Positions 31,600 through 41,736 of a stretch of DNA of 64,000 nucleotides are shown here, piece after piece. Positions within the stretch are counted from its first letter, which is position 1. Every line of letters starts with the position of its first letter. Source of the stretch: Pseudomonas poae (GTDB taxonomy: Bacteria > Pseudomonadota > Gammaproteobacteria > Pseudomonadales > Pseudomonadaceae); the NCBI RefSeq assembly GCF_001439785.1, contig NZ_JYLI01000004.1, positions 310,001-374,000 of the forward strand. Reading direction: 5' to 3'. The notes beneath the pieces are model-generated. The model saw only the letters and a program-made list of their open reading frames with translations. It was not told the origin of the DNA and ran no database searches. The translations under genes were made by a program, and so were the position numbers.

Positions 31600-31652
31600 A
31601 AAGCGCCGATTAATCCTGGGTTTTGCCTCGGGTTATCCGGCGCTTTTTCTTT
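31600..31652 (+). terminator. Rho-independent terminator of cobGHIJ
   Basis: AAAGCGCCG (31600-31608) pairs with CGGCGCTTT (31638-31646), with extra pairing between the adjoining ttaatcc and gggtta stretches, followed by a T-rich run (tttctttttcc). It lies just after the cobJ stop at 31590. Confidence 0.85.
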
Positions 31653-31814
31653 TTCCATCGACGAAATGTGCGCGACCTGGCGTTGCGCCCCGCAATGGCT
31701 GGGCGGCGTGTTCCGGTGCGCGCCAGCAAGGGATAAGTGTCGTCTGGCAAGCCCGCCCGCCCCTGGACTAGGGTGAAAGCAGCCCCAATGTGGGGTGCTT
31801 GTGGAGAGCTGAAC

Positions 31815-32594
31815 ATGGAGCGACATCATAGAAGGATCAACAGTACAAAAAGGCGCAAGTTGATTGCGGCCTACAAGCTGCCGGCGTCGGCAGGCGCGCC
31901 GGCTACCGCCGCGCCCGAGCCGGAGGACGAATCGAATGCGGCGGTGGTCAATAACAGCGTGATCTCGTTTGCCGAGGGCCTGTCGAGCCTGAGCCGCGAA
32001 TACATCCGTAAAAGTTACCTGCTGGCCAGCAGTTATGTTAGCGATGTGTTGAAGATTCATCGCGGCACCGAGGCGTGGTACGACGAATTCATCAAGGTGA
32101 TGATCAGCCTGGGCTGGCTGCCGATGCGCAGCAGCTTCGAGCGGGTGTCCAGCAGTGGCAAGGGCCTGACGGTGCAACTGACGGTGCTGAACATGATCGC
32201 CGCGATGCTCGCTTCGACCGCACTGGCCGGGCCGGTGCTGGCGGCCTTGCCCCGGCTGGCGGCGGATGCGCTGGAGGCCATGAAGCAGCAACCCGCCTCG
32301 CTCGAGCTGTTCAAGCGCAACAGCTCGCTGCAGCAGGGCGGTGACTTTGGCGTGGCGTCCTGCACCGAAGCCAACGGCGAAGTGATGATGGTGCTGGTGA
32401 CCTACAGTAGCCGTGGCGTGAGCAAACAGGTGGGTCTGCCGTTTCTGGAATGGGACAGCTCCTCGTTCGAGGCCTTCAGCGGGCAGACGTGCCTGGTGCT
32501 GAATACGTCGCTGGTCAACGAAAAAACCATCCAACTGATGCGCGAGAGCGCGGGGGACAAGGTGCAGTCGGCTATAGCCAGATACCGCATCTGA
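31815..32594 (+). CDS. Unidentified 259-residue protein
   Basis: I do not recognise this protein. It begins with a basic patch (MERHHRRINSTKRRK), then an Ala/Pro/Glu-rich linker (30-50), a helical region (55-115, SREYIRKSYLLASSYVSDVL), a hydrophobic Ala-rich segment (about 130-160, LNMIAAMLASTALAGPVLAAL) and a beta-rich C-terminal half with several short strands (MMVLVTYSSRG, QTCLVLNTSLV). No signal peptide is present. The ATG at 31815 follows ggagag; upstream in-frame starts lack a ribosome site. It stands alone between the cob terminator and a repeat-filled spacer, so context gives no function. Confidence 0.75.
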   Translation: MERHHRRINSTKRRKLIAAYKLPASAGAPATAAPEPEDESNAAVVNNSVISFAEGLSSLSREYIRKSYLLASSYVSDVLKIHRGTEAWYDEFIKVMISLGWLPMRSSFERVSSSGKGLTVQLTVLNMIAAMLASTALAGPVLAALPRLAADALEAMKQQPASLELFKRNSSLQQGGDFGVASCTEANGEVMMVLVTYSSRGVSKQVGLPFLEWDSSSFEAFSGQTCLVLNTSLVNEKTIQLMRESAGDKVQSAIARYRI

Positions 32595-32625
32595 GGCACC
32601 TTTTTTCAGGCCTGTGAGATCAATT

Positions 32626-32713
32626 GTGGGACAGGGCTTGCCCGGTAAGGCGGTGCGTCAGTCAATATCAATGTTCGCTGGACTACCGTCTTCGCAGGCA
32701 AGCCAGCTCCCAC
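32626..32713. repeat. REP pair (inverted, diverged left arm)
   Basis: The left arm (gtgggacagggcttgcccgg) is diverged; the right arm ends with the exact complement of the core gtgggagctggcttgcctgc (ending at 32713). Confidence 0.75.
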
Positions 32714-32745
32714 ATTTGATCTTCGTTGCCTTGAGCATGGCGTTC

Positions 32746-32793
32746 GCTTAACTGACTGGCATCAGGGCAAGCCCCAATGCCGTTCAGTTAAGC
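32746..32793. repeat. 48-base near-perfect palindrome
   Basis: The left arm GCTTAACTGACTGGCATCAG and the right arm ATGCCGTTCAGTTAAGC fold back around GGG-caag-CCC. The arms match except for a few bases. It differs from the REP families in the window and is found once here. Confidence 0.75.
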
Positions 32794-32804
32794 GCAGATT
32801 CCCT

Positions 32805-32937
32805 GTGGCGAGCAGGCTTGTCCTGCGTTGGGCTGCGCAGCAGCCCCAAAACCAGGCGCTGGGCCGTATCAGGTACACCGCGTTTCGCTGGAGTGGGGGC
32901 GCTTCGCACCCCAACGCGGGGCAAGCCCGCTCGCCAC
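32805..32937. repeat. Second-family REP pair
   Basis: The arms gtggcgagcaggcttg (32805) and the inverted caagcccgctcgccac (to 32937) enclose two internal hairpins, ggctgcgcagcagcc and ggggcgcttcgcacccc. A related single arm is seen at 3826-3866 and 55891-55914. Confidence 0.75.
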
Positions 32938-32974
32938 AGCGGCTAGAGTTTGCTGCAAGGCGGCGCAGTTGACA

Positions 32975-35746
32975 TCAGGAAGGCTCGTGCTCGGGTCGCT
33001 GTTGGCGCTGTGCCACCCAGAATTCCACCAGCTCACGCAATTGCGACAGCTCCACCGGTTTGGCCATGTGCCCGTCCATCCCGGCCTGGCGTGCGCGCTC
33101 TTTGTGTTCCGAAAGAATATGCGCGGTCAGCGCCACCACCGGGGTGCGTATCCGCTGGTGGCTGACTTCCCACGCGCGCAACTGCTGGGTGGCGGAGAAG
33201 CCATCGAGGATCGGCATTTCGCAGTCCATCAACACCAGGTCGTAGCGCTGGGCCTTCATCGCTTGCAGGGCCTCTTCGCCATTGCTGGCAGTGTCCGGAT
33301 TGAGGTTGAGCTTGCCGAGCATGCCGCGAATCACTTTGGTGGAGATGCTGTTGTCTTCGGCCACCAGGATGCGGAAGTCGGCCGGCACGGTGATCGCAGC
33401 CGGCGTGCTGAGGTGCACGCGTGGCTGCACGTTGCCTTTGTTGCGTTGGGTCAGTTCGTCGGCCAGGGTGGTCTTGAGCGTGTAGCCGGCCACCGGCTTG
33501 GCGAGGATGCGCTTGATCCCGCTGTTGCGCGCGATGATCTTGCTCGGCGCATTGCTGATACCGGTGAGCATGATCAACAGGATGTCGTGGTTCAGGCTCG
33601 GGTCTTCCTTGATCTTCGCCGCGAGCTGCATGCCGGTCATGCCGGGCATGTTCTGGTCCAGCAGCACAATGTCGAAGTAATCACGCAGGTGTGCCTTGGT
33701 GCGCAGCAGCGCCAGGGCTTCCTTGCCGGACGACACGGCGCTGACATTCAGGCCCCAGGCGCTGCACTGCTGCACCAGTACCTTGCGGCACGTGTCGTTG
33801 TCGTCCACTACCAGTACGCGAGCATCCTGCAGCGGGCCGTCGAGGTCGCAGGTCGGGTGTTCCAGGCGCTGCGGGTCCAGCGGCAAGGTCAGCCACAAGG
33901 TGCTGCCCTGATGCGTGCCGCTCTTGATGCCGAACTCGCCGTTCATCAACAGGATCAACTGGCGCGCGATCACCAGGCCCAGGTGGCCGCTCAGGCGTGT
34001 GGTCGATACGAAATTCTTGCTGTGCAGTTCGCTGTGCAGCAGAGCGTCGCGTTCGGCGGCGTCCATCGGCAGGCCGCTGTCCTGCACGGCAATGCGCAGG
34101 CGTGGCTGGGTGTTGCGGTCTTCCAGCGCGATCACGATCAGCACTTCGCCTTCGTCGGTTTTCTGCAGGGCGTTTTCCAACAGGCTCAGCATCGCCTGGC
34201 GCAGGCGCGTGGGGTCGCCGCTGATGACGCGGGGGACTTGGGGTTGGATAAAGCTGATCAGTTCGACGTTCTGCTGTTCGGCCTTGGCGCGGAAGATACT
34301 CAGGCAGTCGTCGATCAATGCGTTGAGGTCGAACTGCACGTCATCGAGCTCGATCTGCCCGGACTCGAGATTGGAAATGTCGAGAATTTCGTTGATCAGC
34401 GTAAGCAGTTCGTTACCGGCACTGTGGATGGTCTGCACATAGTCGCGCTGCTTGACCGACAGCGGCGTGCCCAGCAGCAACTCGGTCATGCCCAGCACGC
34501 CGTTCATGGGGGTGCGGATTTCGTGGCTGATCTTCGCCAGGAACTCGGCCTTGGCGGCGATTTCGGCGTTGCTCGCGGCCAGGTCGCGGCTGAGGCTGAA
34601 GCGGGTTTCGACAATGGCGCGCTGGCGCTCTCCCAAGGCCAGGCTCATCAGCAGGCCGCTCAGGCAGATAAAGCCGAGCAGCGTCACGATCAGCCCTTGC
34701 GGTGCCACCATGGTCAGGCCGAGCAGGGCGGGCAGGATGATCAGCGTGCCGATGTTGAACACCACCATCGCCGCCACGAACAGGCGCGCCGGGCGGTAGC
34801 CTTTTTGCCAGTGATAGGCTGAGACGAACAGCATGCTCAGGCCGGCCAGGGCCACCAGGGCGTAGGTGATGATGTTCAGTGGCAGGGTGTTGACGAACAG
34901 CAGCAACAGGCCGCACAGCACGATCACCAGGATATCGGCCATCAACAGCTTGTTCAGCGGGTGCGAGCCCAGCGGCATGAAGAAACGGTATGCATACATC
35001 AGCCCGCAGGGCGCGGTGAGCAGCAGGGCCAGGTAGGCGCCGGGGGTCTGGATCGCGTGCCAGTTGGGCAGCCACGGCCCCACAAGGTTAAGCAGCAGCG
35101 CCAGGCTGAGCATCAGCAGCACTTCGCAGGCCGCCAGCCACAGGCTGCTGCGCGAGCGGTGATAGGCGAAACGCGTGAGGTTATGCAGGATCAGCATCGC
35201 CAGCACGCCGAACAGCAGGCCGTAGATCAGCGTCTGGTTCTGGTTCGCGGCGGCCAGCACCGCCGGCTCCAGGGTAATATAGGGGCGTAGCTCGTGTTCC
35301 GACACCAGGCGCAGGTACACATCGAGGGGCTTCTGGCTCTGGGGCATCGGCAGCATGAAATCGCTGCTGGGCAGCGGGCGCTCCGCCTGCGGCTGGCGGG
35401 TGCCGGTGTTCTGCTGTTCGACCAGGGTGTCACCGTCCAGCACATACAGGCTCAGGTGCGACAGGTCGGGAGCGAATACCCGCAGCAGTTGCTCGTGCTT
35501 GCCGGGTTGCAGCTTGAAGCGGACCCACAATGCGCCGTCCGGTGGGGCAGCGGTGATCCGGTCAAGTTCGGTGGGGCTGAATTGATTGGTGTAGCGCGGG
35601 GACCGGATGTCGCTCAGTTGCAGGTCGGCCTGTTCGTCGAGCAATATCGCCCAACCACTGCCTTGTGCGGCCGCCTGGGCCGGGAACAAGCAGAGCAATG
35701 TCAGCAGGCTGACAGTGAAACCTATGGCGATCCTGAGCCAGCGCAA
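32975..35746 (-). CDS. retS: Hybrid sensor kinase RetS
   Basis: The 923-residue protein has a signal peptide, a periplasmic 7TMR-DISMED2 sensor (about 30-155), seven membrane helices (about 175-390), a HisKA domain with the phospho-acceptor in [15 protein letters not shown], a degenerate ATPase domain, and two receiver domains (phospho-Asp in VLLDQNMPG and VLMDCEMP). In P. aeruginosa RetS sits beside purD, as here, and inhibits the GacS/GacA-RsmYZ switch by forming heterodimers with GacS. The TTG at 35746 with aaggga 8 bases upstream puts the signal peptide at the N-terminus; the frame also runs back to a GTG at 35827. Confidence 0.88.
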   Translation of the reverse strand: MRWLRIAIGFTVSLLTLLCLFPAQAAAQGSGWAILLDEQADLQLSDIRSPRYTNQFSPTELDRITAAPPDGALWVRFKLQPGKHEQLLRVFAPDLSHLSLYVLDGDTLVEQQNTGTRQPQAERPLPSSDFMLPMPQSQKPLDVYLRLVSEHELRPYITLEPAVLAAANQNQTLIYGLLFGVLAMLILHNLTRFAYHRSRSSLWLAACEVLLMLSLALLLNLVGPWLPNWHAIQTPGAYLALLLTAPCGLMYAYRFFMPLGSHPLNKLLMADILVIVLCGLLLLFVNTLPLNIITYALVALAGLSMLFVSAYHWQKGYRPARLFVAAMVVFNIGTLIILPALLGLTMVAPQGLIVTLLGFICLSGLLMSLALGERQRAIVETRFSLSRDLAASNAEIAAKAEFLAKISHEIRTPMNGVLGMTELLLGTPLSVKQRDYVQTIHSAGNELLTLINEILDISNLESGQIELDDVQFDLNALIDDCLSIFRAKAEQQNVELISFIQPQVPRVISGDPTRLRQAMLSLLENALQKTDEGEVLIVIALEDRNTQPRLRIAVQDSGLPMDAAERDALLHSELHSKNFVSTTRLSGHLGLVIARQLILLMNGEFGIKSGTHQGSTLWLTLPLDPQRLEHPTCDLDGPLQDARVLVVDDNDTCRKVLVQQCSAWGLNVSAVSSGKEALALLRTKAHLRDYFDIVLLDQNMPGMTGMQLAAKIKEDPSLNHDILLIMLTGISNAPSKIIARNSGIKRILAKPVAGYTLKTTLADELTQRNKGNVQPRVHLSTPAAITVPADFRILVAEDNSISTKVIRGMLGKLNLNPDTASNGEEALQAMKAQRYDLVLMDCEMPILDGFSATQQLRAWEVSHQRIRTPVVALTAHILSEHKERARQAGMDGHMAKPVELSQLRELVEFWVAQRQQRPEHEPS

Positions 35747-35843
35747 GGCGAAATCCCTTCGTAGGTTGATGCACGGATGAACTATGCGCGGGGAGGCATG
35801 AGTACGGCAAGGGCCGAAGGCCCTCACCTAACCGAACGGCTAG

Positions 35844-37136
35844 CTACGCGTTTTCGCCACGTTCACGGGCAATGGCGCGGTAGCCGATGTCCGTGCGGTA
35901 AAAACAGCCTTTCCAATCAATCTTCGCGGCCAACTTGTACGCCTGTTGCTGCGCGGCGTCGACACTGGCGCACATCGCGGTGGCGCACAACACGCGACCA
36001 CCGGCGGTAACGACCTTGCCATCCTTGAGCGCGGTGCCCGCATGGAACACCTTGCCTTCCAGCGTAGCAGCGTCTTCGAGACCTTCAATCACATCGCCCT
36101 TGGCATAGTCGGCGGGGTAACCCCCGGCGGCCAGCACAATGCCGACGCTCGGGCGCGGGTCCCACTGCGCTTCGATCTTGTCCAGGGCCTGGGCCAGAGC
36201 GGCTTCCACCAGCAGCACCAGGCTCGATTGCAGGCGCAGCATCACCGGCTGGGTTTCCGGGTCGCCGAAGCGGCAGTTGAACTCGATGACTTTCGGGTTG
36301 CCGGCCTTGTCGATCATCAGTCCCGCGTACAGGAAACCGGTGTAGACGTTGCCTTCGTCGGCCATGCCGCGCACGGTCGGCCAGATCACCAGGTCCATGA
36401 CGCGCTGATGCACGTCGCTGGTGACCACCGGGGCAGGGGAGTAGGCGCCCATGCCGCCGGTATTCGGACCGCTGTCACCGTTGCCGACGCGCTTGTGGTC
36501 CTGGCTGGTGGCCATCGGCAATACGTTCTTGCCATCGACCATCACGATAAAGCTGGCTTCTTCGCCGTCGAGGAACTCCTCGATCACCACCCGCGAACCT
36601 GCATCACCAAAGGCATTGCCGGCGAGCATGTCGCGCACGGCGTCTTCGGCTTCCTGCAGGGTCATGGCGACGATCACGCCTTTACCGGCGGCCAGGCCAT
36701 CGGCCTTGATCACGATCGGCGCGCCTTTTTCACGCAGGTAAGCCAGGGCCGGCTCGATCTCGGTGAAGTTCTGGTAGTCGGCGGTCGGGATCTTGTGGCG
36801 CGCCAGGAAATCCTTGGTAAAGGCTTTCGAGCCTTCCAGTTGCGCGGCGCCGGCGGTAGGGCCGAAGCAATCCAGGTTACGGCTGCGGAACAGATCGACG
36901 ACGCCGGCAACCAGCGGCACTTCCGGGCCGACGATGGTCAGGGCAACGTTCTTCTCGGCAAAATCTGCCAACTGCTCCAGGGCCAGCACGTCGATGGCGA
37001 CGTTTTCGCACTTGGCTTCGATGGCGGTACCGGCGTTGCCGGGGGCGACGAAGACTTTCTGGACGCGTGGGTCCTGGGCAACTTTCCAGGCCAGGGCGTG
37101 TTCACGGCCACCGCTGCCAATGATCAAAACATTCAT
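35844..37136 (-). CDS. purD: Phosphoribosylamine-glycine ligase
   Basis: This 430-residue ATP-grasp enzyme joins phosphoribosylamine and glycine in purine synthesis. The N-terminus MNVLIIGSGGREHALAWK is diagnostic, and it has the ATP-grasp stretches KADGLAAGKGV and GGMGAYSPAPV, and EFNCRFGDPETQ. The ATG at 37136 is the standard start. It follows purH across a 167-base gap holding a REP pair and precedes retS. Confidence 0.97.
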   Translation of the reverse strand: MNVLIIGSGGREHALAWKVAQDPRVQKVFVAPGNAGTAIEAKCENVAIDVLALEQLADFAEKNVALTIVGPEVPLVAGVVDLFRSRNLDCFGPTAGAAQLEGSKAFTKDFLARHKIPTADYQNFTEIEPALAYLREKGAPIVIKADGLAAGKGVIVAMTLQEAEDAVRDMLAGNAFGDAGSRVVIEEFLDGEEASFIVMVDGKNVLPMATSQDHKRVGNGDSGPNTGGMGAYSPAPVVTSDVHQRVMDLVIWPTVRGMADEGNVYTGFLYAGLMIDKAGNPKVIEFNCRFGDPETQPVMLRLQSSLVLLVEAALAQALDKIEAQWDPRPSVGIVLAAGGYPADYAKGDVIEGLEDAATLEGKVFHAGTALKDGKVVTAGGRVLCATAMCASVDAAQQQAYKLAAKIDWKGCFYRTDIGYRAIARERGENA

Positions 37137-37189
37137 TTCAAAAACCTCGGATGACGCTGAATTCTGGAAACAATGCGGGCTGCTTTTCT

Positions 37190-37274
37190 GTGGGAGCGGG
37201 CTTGCCTGCGATGGCATCGACTCGGTGCATCTGATACATCGAGTCGCCCGCATCGCAGGCAAGCCAGCTCCCAC
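37190..37274. repeat. REP pair (inverted) between purH and purD
   Basis: The left arm gtgggagcgggcttgcctgc starts at 37190 and the inverted arm ends at 37274; the centre carries a second symmetry (atcgactcggtg...catcgagtcg). Confidence 0.85.
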
Positions 37275-37303
37275 ACAAGCCAGTGCCCACCAGGCAAATT
37301 GGA

Positions 37304-38911
37304 TCAGTGACGGAAGTGGCGCATGCCGGTGAAGACCATGGCTATGCCGGCTTCATCAGCGGCGGCAATTACTTCGGCGTCACGCATCGAGCCGCCTGGC
37401 TGGATGACGGCGGTCACACCGGCTTTCGCGGCATTGTCCAGGCCGTCGCGGAACGGGAAGAACGCGTCGGACGCCATCACCGAACCCACCACCTGCAAAC
37501 CGGCGTGCTCAGCCTTGATCGCGGCGATACGCGCCGAGTTCACGCGGCTCATCTGGCCCGCGCCGACGCCGATGGTCTGGCGGTTCTTGGCGTACACAAT
37601 GGCGTTGGATTTAACGTACTTGGCCACTTTCCAGGCGAAGATCAGGTCGTTGATCTCTTGCTCGGTCGGCGCGCGCTTGGTCACGACTTTCAGGTCTTCG
37701 CTGCCGATCATGCCGATGTCGCGGCTCTGTACCAGCAAGCCACCGTTGACGCGCTTGTAGTCCCACGCAGCGGCGCGGTCAGCCGACCACTCGCCGCAGG
37801 CCAGCAGGCGCACGTTGGCCTTGGCGGCAACGATGGCGCGGGCTTCTTCGCTGACGCTTGGGGCGATGATCACTTCGACGAACTGCCGCTCGACGATGGC
37901 CTTGGCGGTCTCGGCGTCCAGCTCACGGTTGAAGGCGATGATGCCGCCGAAGGCCGACTCGGTGTCGGTGGCGTAGGCCAGTTCGTAGGCCTGGCGAATC
38001 CCGCCTTCCGCGTCGGGGCTGACCGCCACGCCGCACGGGTTGGCGTGCTTGACGATCACGCAGGCCGGCTTGACGAAGCTCTTCACGCACTCCAGCGCGG
38101 CGTCGGTGTCGGCCACGTTGTTGTAGGAAAGCTCTTTGCCTTGCAGCTGGGTCGCGGTGGCGATGCCGACTTCGGCAGGTTTGGCTTCCACGTAGAACGC
38201 CGCGCTCTGGTGCGGGTTCTCGCCGTAGCGCATTTCCTGCGCCTTGATGAACTGGCTGTTGAAGGTGCGCGGGAATTGGCTGCGGTCGGAGGTCGAGAGG
38301 GTGTCGGCGGCCTGATTCACGGTGCCCATGTAGTTGGCGATCATGCCGTCGTAGGCGGCGGTGTGTTCGAACGCCTTGAGCATCAGGTCAAAGCGCTGGG
38401 CGTAGGTCAGGCCACCGGCCTTGAGGCCTTCGAGCACCTGGGCGTAGTCGCTGGCGTTGACCACAATGGCCACGTCTTTATGGTTCTTGGCCGCCGAGCG
38501 GACCATGGTCGGGCCGCCGATGTCGATGTTTTCGATGGCGGTCGGCAGGTCGCAGCCGGGCTTGTTGATGGTGGCTTCGAACGGGTAGAGGTTGACGGCC
38601 ACCAGGTCGATCGGCTTGATGCCGTGCTCGCTCATGATGGCGTCGTCGATACCGCGACGGCCGAGAATGCCGCCGTGGATTTTCGGGTGCAGGGTCTTGA
38701 CCCGACCGTCCATCATTTCTGCGAAACCGGTGTAGTCCGCCACTTCCACTGCGGCCACGCCGTTGTCCTGCAGCAGTTTGAAGGTCCCGCCCGTGGAGAG
38801 GATTTCCACGCCCAGGGCTTCCAGCTCCCGGGCAAATTCGAGGATCCCGGTCTTGTCGGAAACACTGATCAAGGCGCGGCGGATCGGCAGGCGGGTAGTC
38901 TGGTCGGTCAT
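37304..38911 (-). CDS. purH: Bifunctional AICAR transformylase / IMP cyclohydrolase
   Basis: This 535-residue enzyme performs the last two steps to IMP. Residues 1 to about 200 are the cyclohydrolase ([31 protein letters not shown]). The rest is the formyltransferase, with the catalytic [10 protein letters not shown] motif (Lys-His) near 275 and the C-terminal [16 protein letters not shown]. The ATG at 38911 is preceded by a terminator separating it from fis. It runs in the same direction as purD. Confidence 0.97.
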   Translation of the reverse strand: MTDQTTRLPIRRALISVSDKTGILEFARELEALGVEILSTGGTFKLLQDNGVAAVEVADYTGFAEMMDGRVKTLHPKIHGGILGRRGIDDAIMSEHGIKPIDLVAVNLYPFEATINKPGCDLPTAIENIDIGGPTMVRSAAKNHKDVAIVVNASDYAQVLEGLKAGGLTYAQRFDLMLKAFEHTAAYDGMIANYMGTVNQAADTLSTSDRSQFPRTFNSQFIKAQEMRYGENPHQSAAFYVEAKPAEVGIATATQLQGKELSYNNVADTDAALECVKSFVKPACVIVKHANPCGVAVSPDAEGGIRQAYELAYATDTESAFGGIIAFNRELDAETAKAIVERQFVEVIIAPSVSEEARAIVAAKANVRLLACGEWSADRAAAWDYKRVNGGLLVQSRDIGMIGSEDLKVVTKRAPTEQEINDLIFAWKVAKYVKSNAIVYAKNRQTIGVGAGQMSRVNSARIAAIKAEHAGLQVVGSVMASDAFFPFRDGLDNAAKAGVTAVIQPGGSMRDAEVIAAADEAGIAMVFTGMRHFRH

Positions 38912-38942
38912 TTCAATTTCCATCAAAAGCAAAGGAGTCAGC

Positions 38943-38975
38943 AAAAAAGGCGACCGGTTCTACGCGGGCGCCTTT
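38943..38975 (-). terminator. Terminator after fis
   Basis: On the minus strand AAAGGCG (from 38975) pairs with CGCCTTT, followed by a T run (ttttttgctg). It lies between the fis stop (38993) and the purH start. Confidence 0.8.
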
Positions 38976-38992
38976 CTGGTTGGATTGAATGC

Positions 38993-39313
38993 TTACAGCA
39001 AATCGTACTGCTTGAGCTTTTTGCGCAAGGTGCCACGGTTGAGGCCGAGCAGCTCACTGGCTTTGGTCTGGTTGCCCTTGACGTAGTTCATCACGCTTTC
39101 GAGCAAGGGCGCCTCGACTTCGGAAAGCACCAGGTTGTACACGTCCGTGACGGAAGCGCCCTCAAGGTGGGCGAAATAATTGTGCAGCGCCTTCTCCACA
39201 CTCCCGCGAAGGGTCTGGCCTTCTTCGCTCGGCGTGTTCAGGTGCTGTTTCAAATTGACGTTGTCGCTCACGGGTGCTGTTCCACTCACTAAAGTCTCGG
39301 TCATCATCGTCAT
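38993..39313 (-). CDS. fis: DNA-binding protein Fis
   Basis: This 106-residue nucleoid protein bends DNA and tunes growth-phase transcription. The C-terminal helix-turn-helix [27 protein letters not shown] is identical to that of other Pseudomonas Fis proteins. The ATG at 39313 ([11 protein letters not shown]) overlaps the dusB stop as ATGA, preserving the well-known dusB-fis operon; the frame could also begin at 39325. Confidence 0.97.
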   Translation of the reverse strand: MTMMTETLVSGTAPVSDNVNLKQHLNTPSEEGQTLRGSVEKALHNYFAHLEGASVTDVYNLVLSEVEAPLLESVMNYVKGNQTKASELLGLNRGTLRKKLKQYDLL

Positions 39314-40323
39314 GCGGCCACCCATTCTCCGTCCCCTGCTTTCAGGCTCTTGTCTCGCTCGGTAAAGAACTCACGAACGGCGGTGACCTGTGCTTGCGTT
39401 TCATCCAAACGATTGAACCCGGCGCGAAACTCCCTGGCGCCTGGCAGGGTTGCGAGATACCAACCCACATGCTTGCGAGCAATGCGCACGCCCATCACAT
39501 CGCCATAAAACGTGTGAAGGGCCGCCAGATGCTCTAGCAGAATACGTTCCACCTCGGGCAGCTCCGGTGCCGGCAATACCTCGCCGGTGCGCAGGAAATG
39601 CTCGATCTCACGAAAGATCCATGGCCGCCCCTGAGCGGCCCGGCCAATCAACAGGCCATCGGCGCCGGTGGCGTGCAGCACGCGCCGGGCTTTCTCGGCT
39701 GAGTCGATATCGCCATTGGCAAACACCGGCATCGACACCGCCTGCTTGATCGCGGCAATGGTGTCGTACTCGGCTTCACCGGTATACAGATCGGCGCGTG
39801 TGCGACCATGCACCGCCAGCGCCGTAATGCCTGCCTGTTCGGCGATCTTCGCCACCGTCAGGCCGTTCTTGTTGTCCCGGTCCCAGCCGGTACGGATCTT
39901 CAGGGTCACCGGCACATCGACTGCGGCCACAACGGCCTGCAGGATCTCGGCAACCAACTGCTCGTCCTTCAACAGCGCGGAACCGGCGGCCTTGTTGCAG
40001 ACCTTCTTGGCCGGGCAGCCCATGTTGATATCAATGATCTGTGCACCCAGCTCCACATTGGCCCGGGCCGCGTCCGCCAGCATCTGCGCATCACCACCGG
40101 CGATCTGTACCGAGCGGGGCTCGGGATCACCTTCGTGGATCATGCGCATCCGCGATTTGCGGGTGTTCCACAAGCTCATGTCGCTGGTGACCATTTCCGA
40201 GACTACAAGACCCGCACCCAAGCGTTTGCACAGCTGACGAAAGGGCTGGTCGGTGACACCCGCCATCGGGGCGAGGATCAAGCCGTTCTGCAATGTGTAT
40301 GAGCCGATGCGTACCGCCGACAT
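39310..40323 (-). CDS. dusB: tRNA-dihydrouridine synthase B
   Basis: This 337-residue flavoenzyme reduces uridine in tRNA D-loops. It shows [14 protein letters not shown] at the start, the catalytic cysteine in [19 protein letters not shown], the FMN-binding KIRTGWD and [15 protein letters not shown]. It is transcribed with fis, the two overlapping by four bases. Confidence 0.97.
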   Translation of the reverse strand: MSAVRIGSYTLQNGLILAPMAGVTDQPFRQLCKRLGAGLVVSEMVTSDMSLWNTRKSRMRMIHEGDPEPRSVQIAGGDAQMLADAARANVELGAQIIDINMGCPAKKVCNKAAGSALLKDEQLVAEILQAVVAAVDVPVTLKIRTGWDRDNKNGLTVAKIAEQAGITALAVHGRTRADLYTGEAEYDTIAAIKQAVSMPVFANGDIDSAEKARRVLHATGADGLLIGRAAQGRPWIFREIEHFLRTGEVLPAPELPEVERILLEHLAALHTFYGDVMGVRIARKHVGWYLATLPGAREFRAGFNRLDETQAQVTAVREFFTERDKSLKAGDGEWVAA

Positions 40324-40442
40324 AGGACTTCCCTGTTGTGGGGCCGGATCATTAGAGTTCGAAAAAGGGTTGGCATGATACCCGCTCTCGATGACTGGAT
40401 AAAGGCTGAATTGGATAAAATCTGAACAGTTATTTCTTTATC

Positions 40443-40466
40443 GCCGCCGGTCAGGTGGCCGGCGGC
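40443..40466 (-). terminator. Hairpin terminator of the prmA operon
   Basis: GCCGCCGG-tcaggtgg-CCGGCGGC is a strong GC stem; on the minus strand it is followed by gataaagaaataa, which is only weakly T-rich. It lies downstream of the zinc-ribbon protein gene and upstream of dusB. Confidence 0.6.
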
Positions 40467-40509
40467 CTTGGCATGAAACTGCCGCCAAAGCCCCGCTGTG
40501 CGGACCTTT

Positions 40510-41706
40510 TCACTCGGGCGAATGAAAGCTCAGGCTGTAATTCACGGCTTTGTTGCCGGGGTCGAGGATATCCAGGGAAATATGGATCGGCGTTTGTGAT
40601 GGCATTTCGCTCACTCCGGCCAGTTCGCCGCTCAGGTATTCGGCAGGCTTGAAGCGACGACTGGCGATCAGGCCACCGTTCATGTCGGCAAAGCGCAGTT
40701 CCAGCAAGGGGAAGGGCTGGGAGAATGTCGCACGGTTGTAGATGATCGCATCCACCACCAGTGCACCAGCGAATTCAGGGTGGCTGCGCACCACCAGGTT
40801 GCTGCTCTTGATATGCGCGATATCGACCCGCGATGGCACCTTGCAGCCCAGCACGGGGCACACTTGCTGGAACCAGGGGCGGTAAGCGTCCTGGCGCGCG
40901 AGGTCGTCGAACTGGTAGGCAATGAACTGCCCGGCGAGGCCGGCAGCGGCGAGCAGCACCAGCAGTATCCACAGCAGGCGACGGCCCGGCGTCGATGCGG
41001 GTTTTTGCGTGTACAGGTGCAGCGGGTCGTCTTCGAGGTCCAGCAGTTGCTCGTCGTGAACACGGGTCTCGGCGCGCGGGCGCTTGCGGCGCAGCGGCGG
41101 GCGTTGTTCCTGCGGTTCGGCGGCGTGGGTCAGGAGCGTGAACGGAGGGTCAGGATTTTCATCCTCCACCGCGGGTTCGTCGTCGATGGCCTCGACGCGC
41201 CGCGACATGGACGGCTCGGTGCGCTGCCGGCCACCGCTCGGCTCAGCGGGCTCGTCGACAGTCTGGGTGCGCTCCTGCGGCGGTTCGCTGAACAGGCTCG
41301 CGGCCCATTTTTCTTCCTCGGCCTTCACGTTGTCGCGGCTGGCGCTGAGGGCATCGTCCTTTTGTCGACGGTCGGAGCCTGCGTGACGACGCTCCGCGCC
41401 CAGCGGTTTTTCGCGTTGTTCCAGCTTGGCCAGTTCTTCGTCCAGATCCAGGTTGTCCAGGTCCAGCTCTTCTGCGGTCCACTGTTTCTGGCTGATGGCG
41501 CGCGGCGACTCGGGTGTCGGTTCGACGGCGACCGGCAGGTCGGCGTCGCCGGCCTCGGCGCGCTGATCGAGCAATTGGCGCAGGGCGTTGAACACCTGAA
41601 GACACGAGCCGCAACGCACCACGCCGCGGGCCGCACTCAATTGAGCGTGGTTGACGCGAAAGCGCGATTGGCAATGTGGGCACTGGGTGACGAAACTGTC
41701 GCTCAT
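40510..41706 (-). CDS. Zinc-ribbon membrane protein (DUF3426)
   Basis: This is a 398-residue protein. Residues 9-43 form the MJ0042-type zinc ribbon (CPHCQSRF ... VRCGSCLQVF). A long acidic/charged, probably disordered region follows (60-245). One membrane helix (about 250-275, RRLLWILLVLLAAAGLAGQ) leads to a periplasmic DUF3426 domain (to the end). Function is unknown; the position directly after prmA, 30 bases away, is conserved in pseudomonads. The topology suggests a cytoplasmic zinc module linked to a periplasmic domain. Confidence 0.88.
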   Translation of the reverse strand: MSDSFVTQCPHCQSRFRVNHAQLSAARGVVRCGSCLQVFNALRQLLDQRAEAGDADLPVAVEPTPESPRAISQKQWTAEELDLDNLDLDEELAKLEQREKPLGAERRHAGSDRRQKDDALSASRDNVKAEEEKWAASLFSEPPQERTQTVDEPAEPSGGRQRTEPSMSRRVEAIDDEPAVEDENPDPPFTLLTHAAEPQEQRPPLRRKRPRAETRVHDEQLLDLEDDPLHLYTQKPASTPGRRLLWILLVLLAAAGLAGQFIAYQFDDLARQDAYRPWFQQVCPVLGCKVPSRVDIAHIKSSNLVVRSHPEFAGALVVDAIIYNRATFSQPFPLLELRFADMNGGLIASRRFKPAEYLSGELAGVSEMPSQTPIHISLDILDPGNKAVNYSLSFHSPE

Positions 41707-41736
41707 GCGTTCATCCGATTCAGGCAGGCGGTCATT

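Larger units (their letters stand above)
32595..32974. other. Gene-free spacer composed of three repeat elements
   Basis: This 380-base gap between the unidentified gene and the 3' end of retS contains no credible gene. It is almost filled by a REP pair (32626-32713), a long palindrome (32746-32793) and a second-family REP pair (32805-32937), listed separately. Confidence 0.8.

Noticed and set aside
35810..35824. agggccgaaggccct as the purD terminator
   Set aside because: The stem is short and no T run follows on the minus strand; it lies over the upstream part of the retS frame and is left unassigned.
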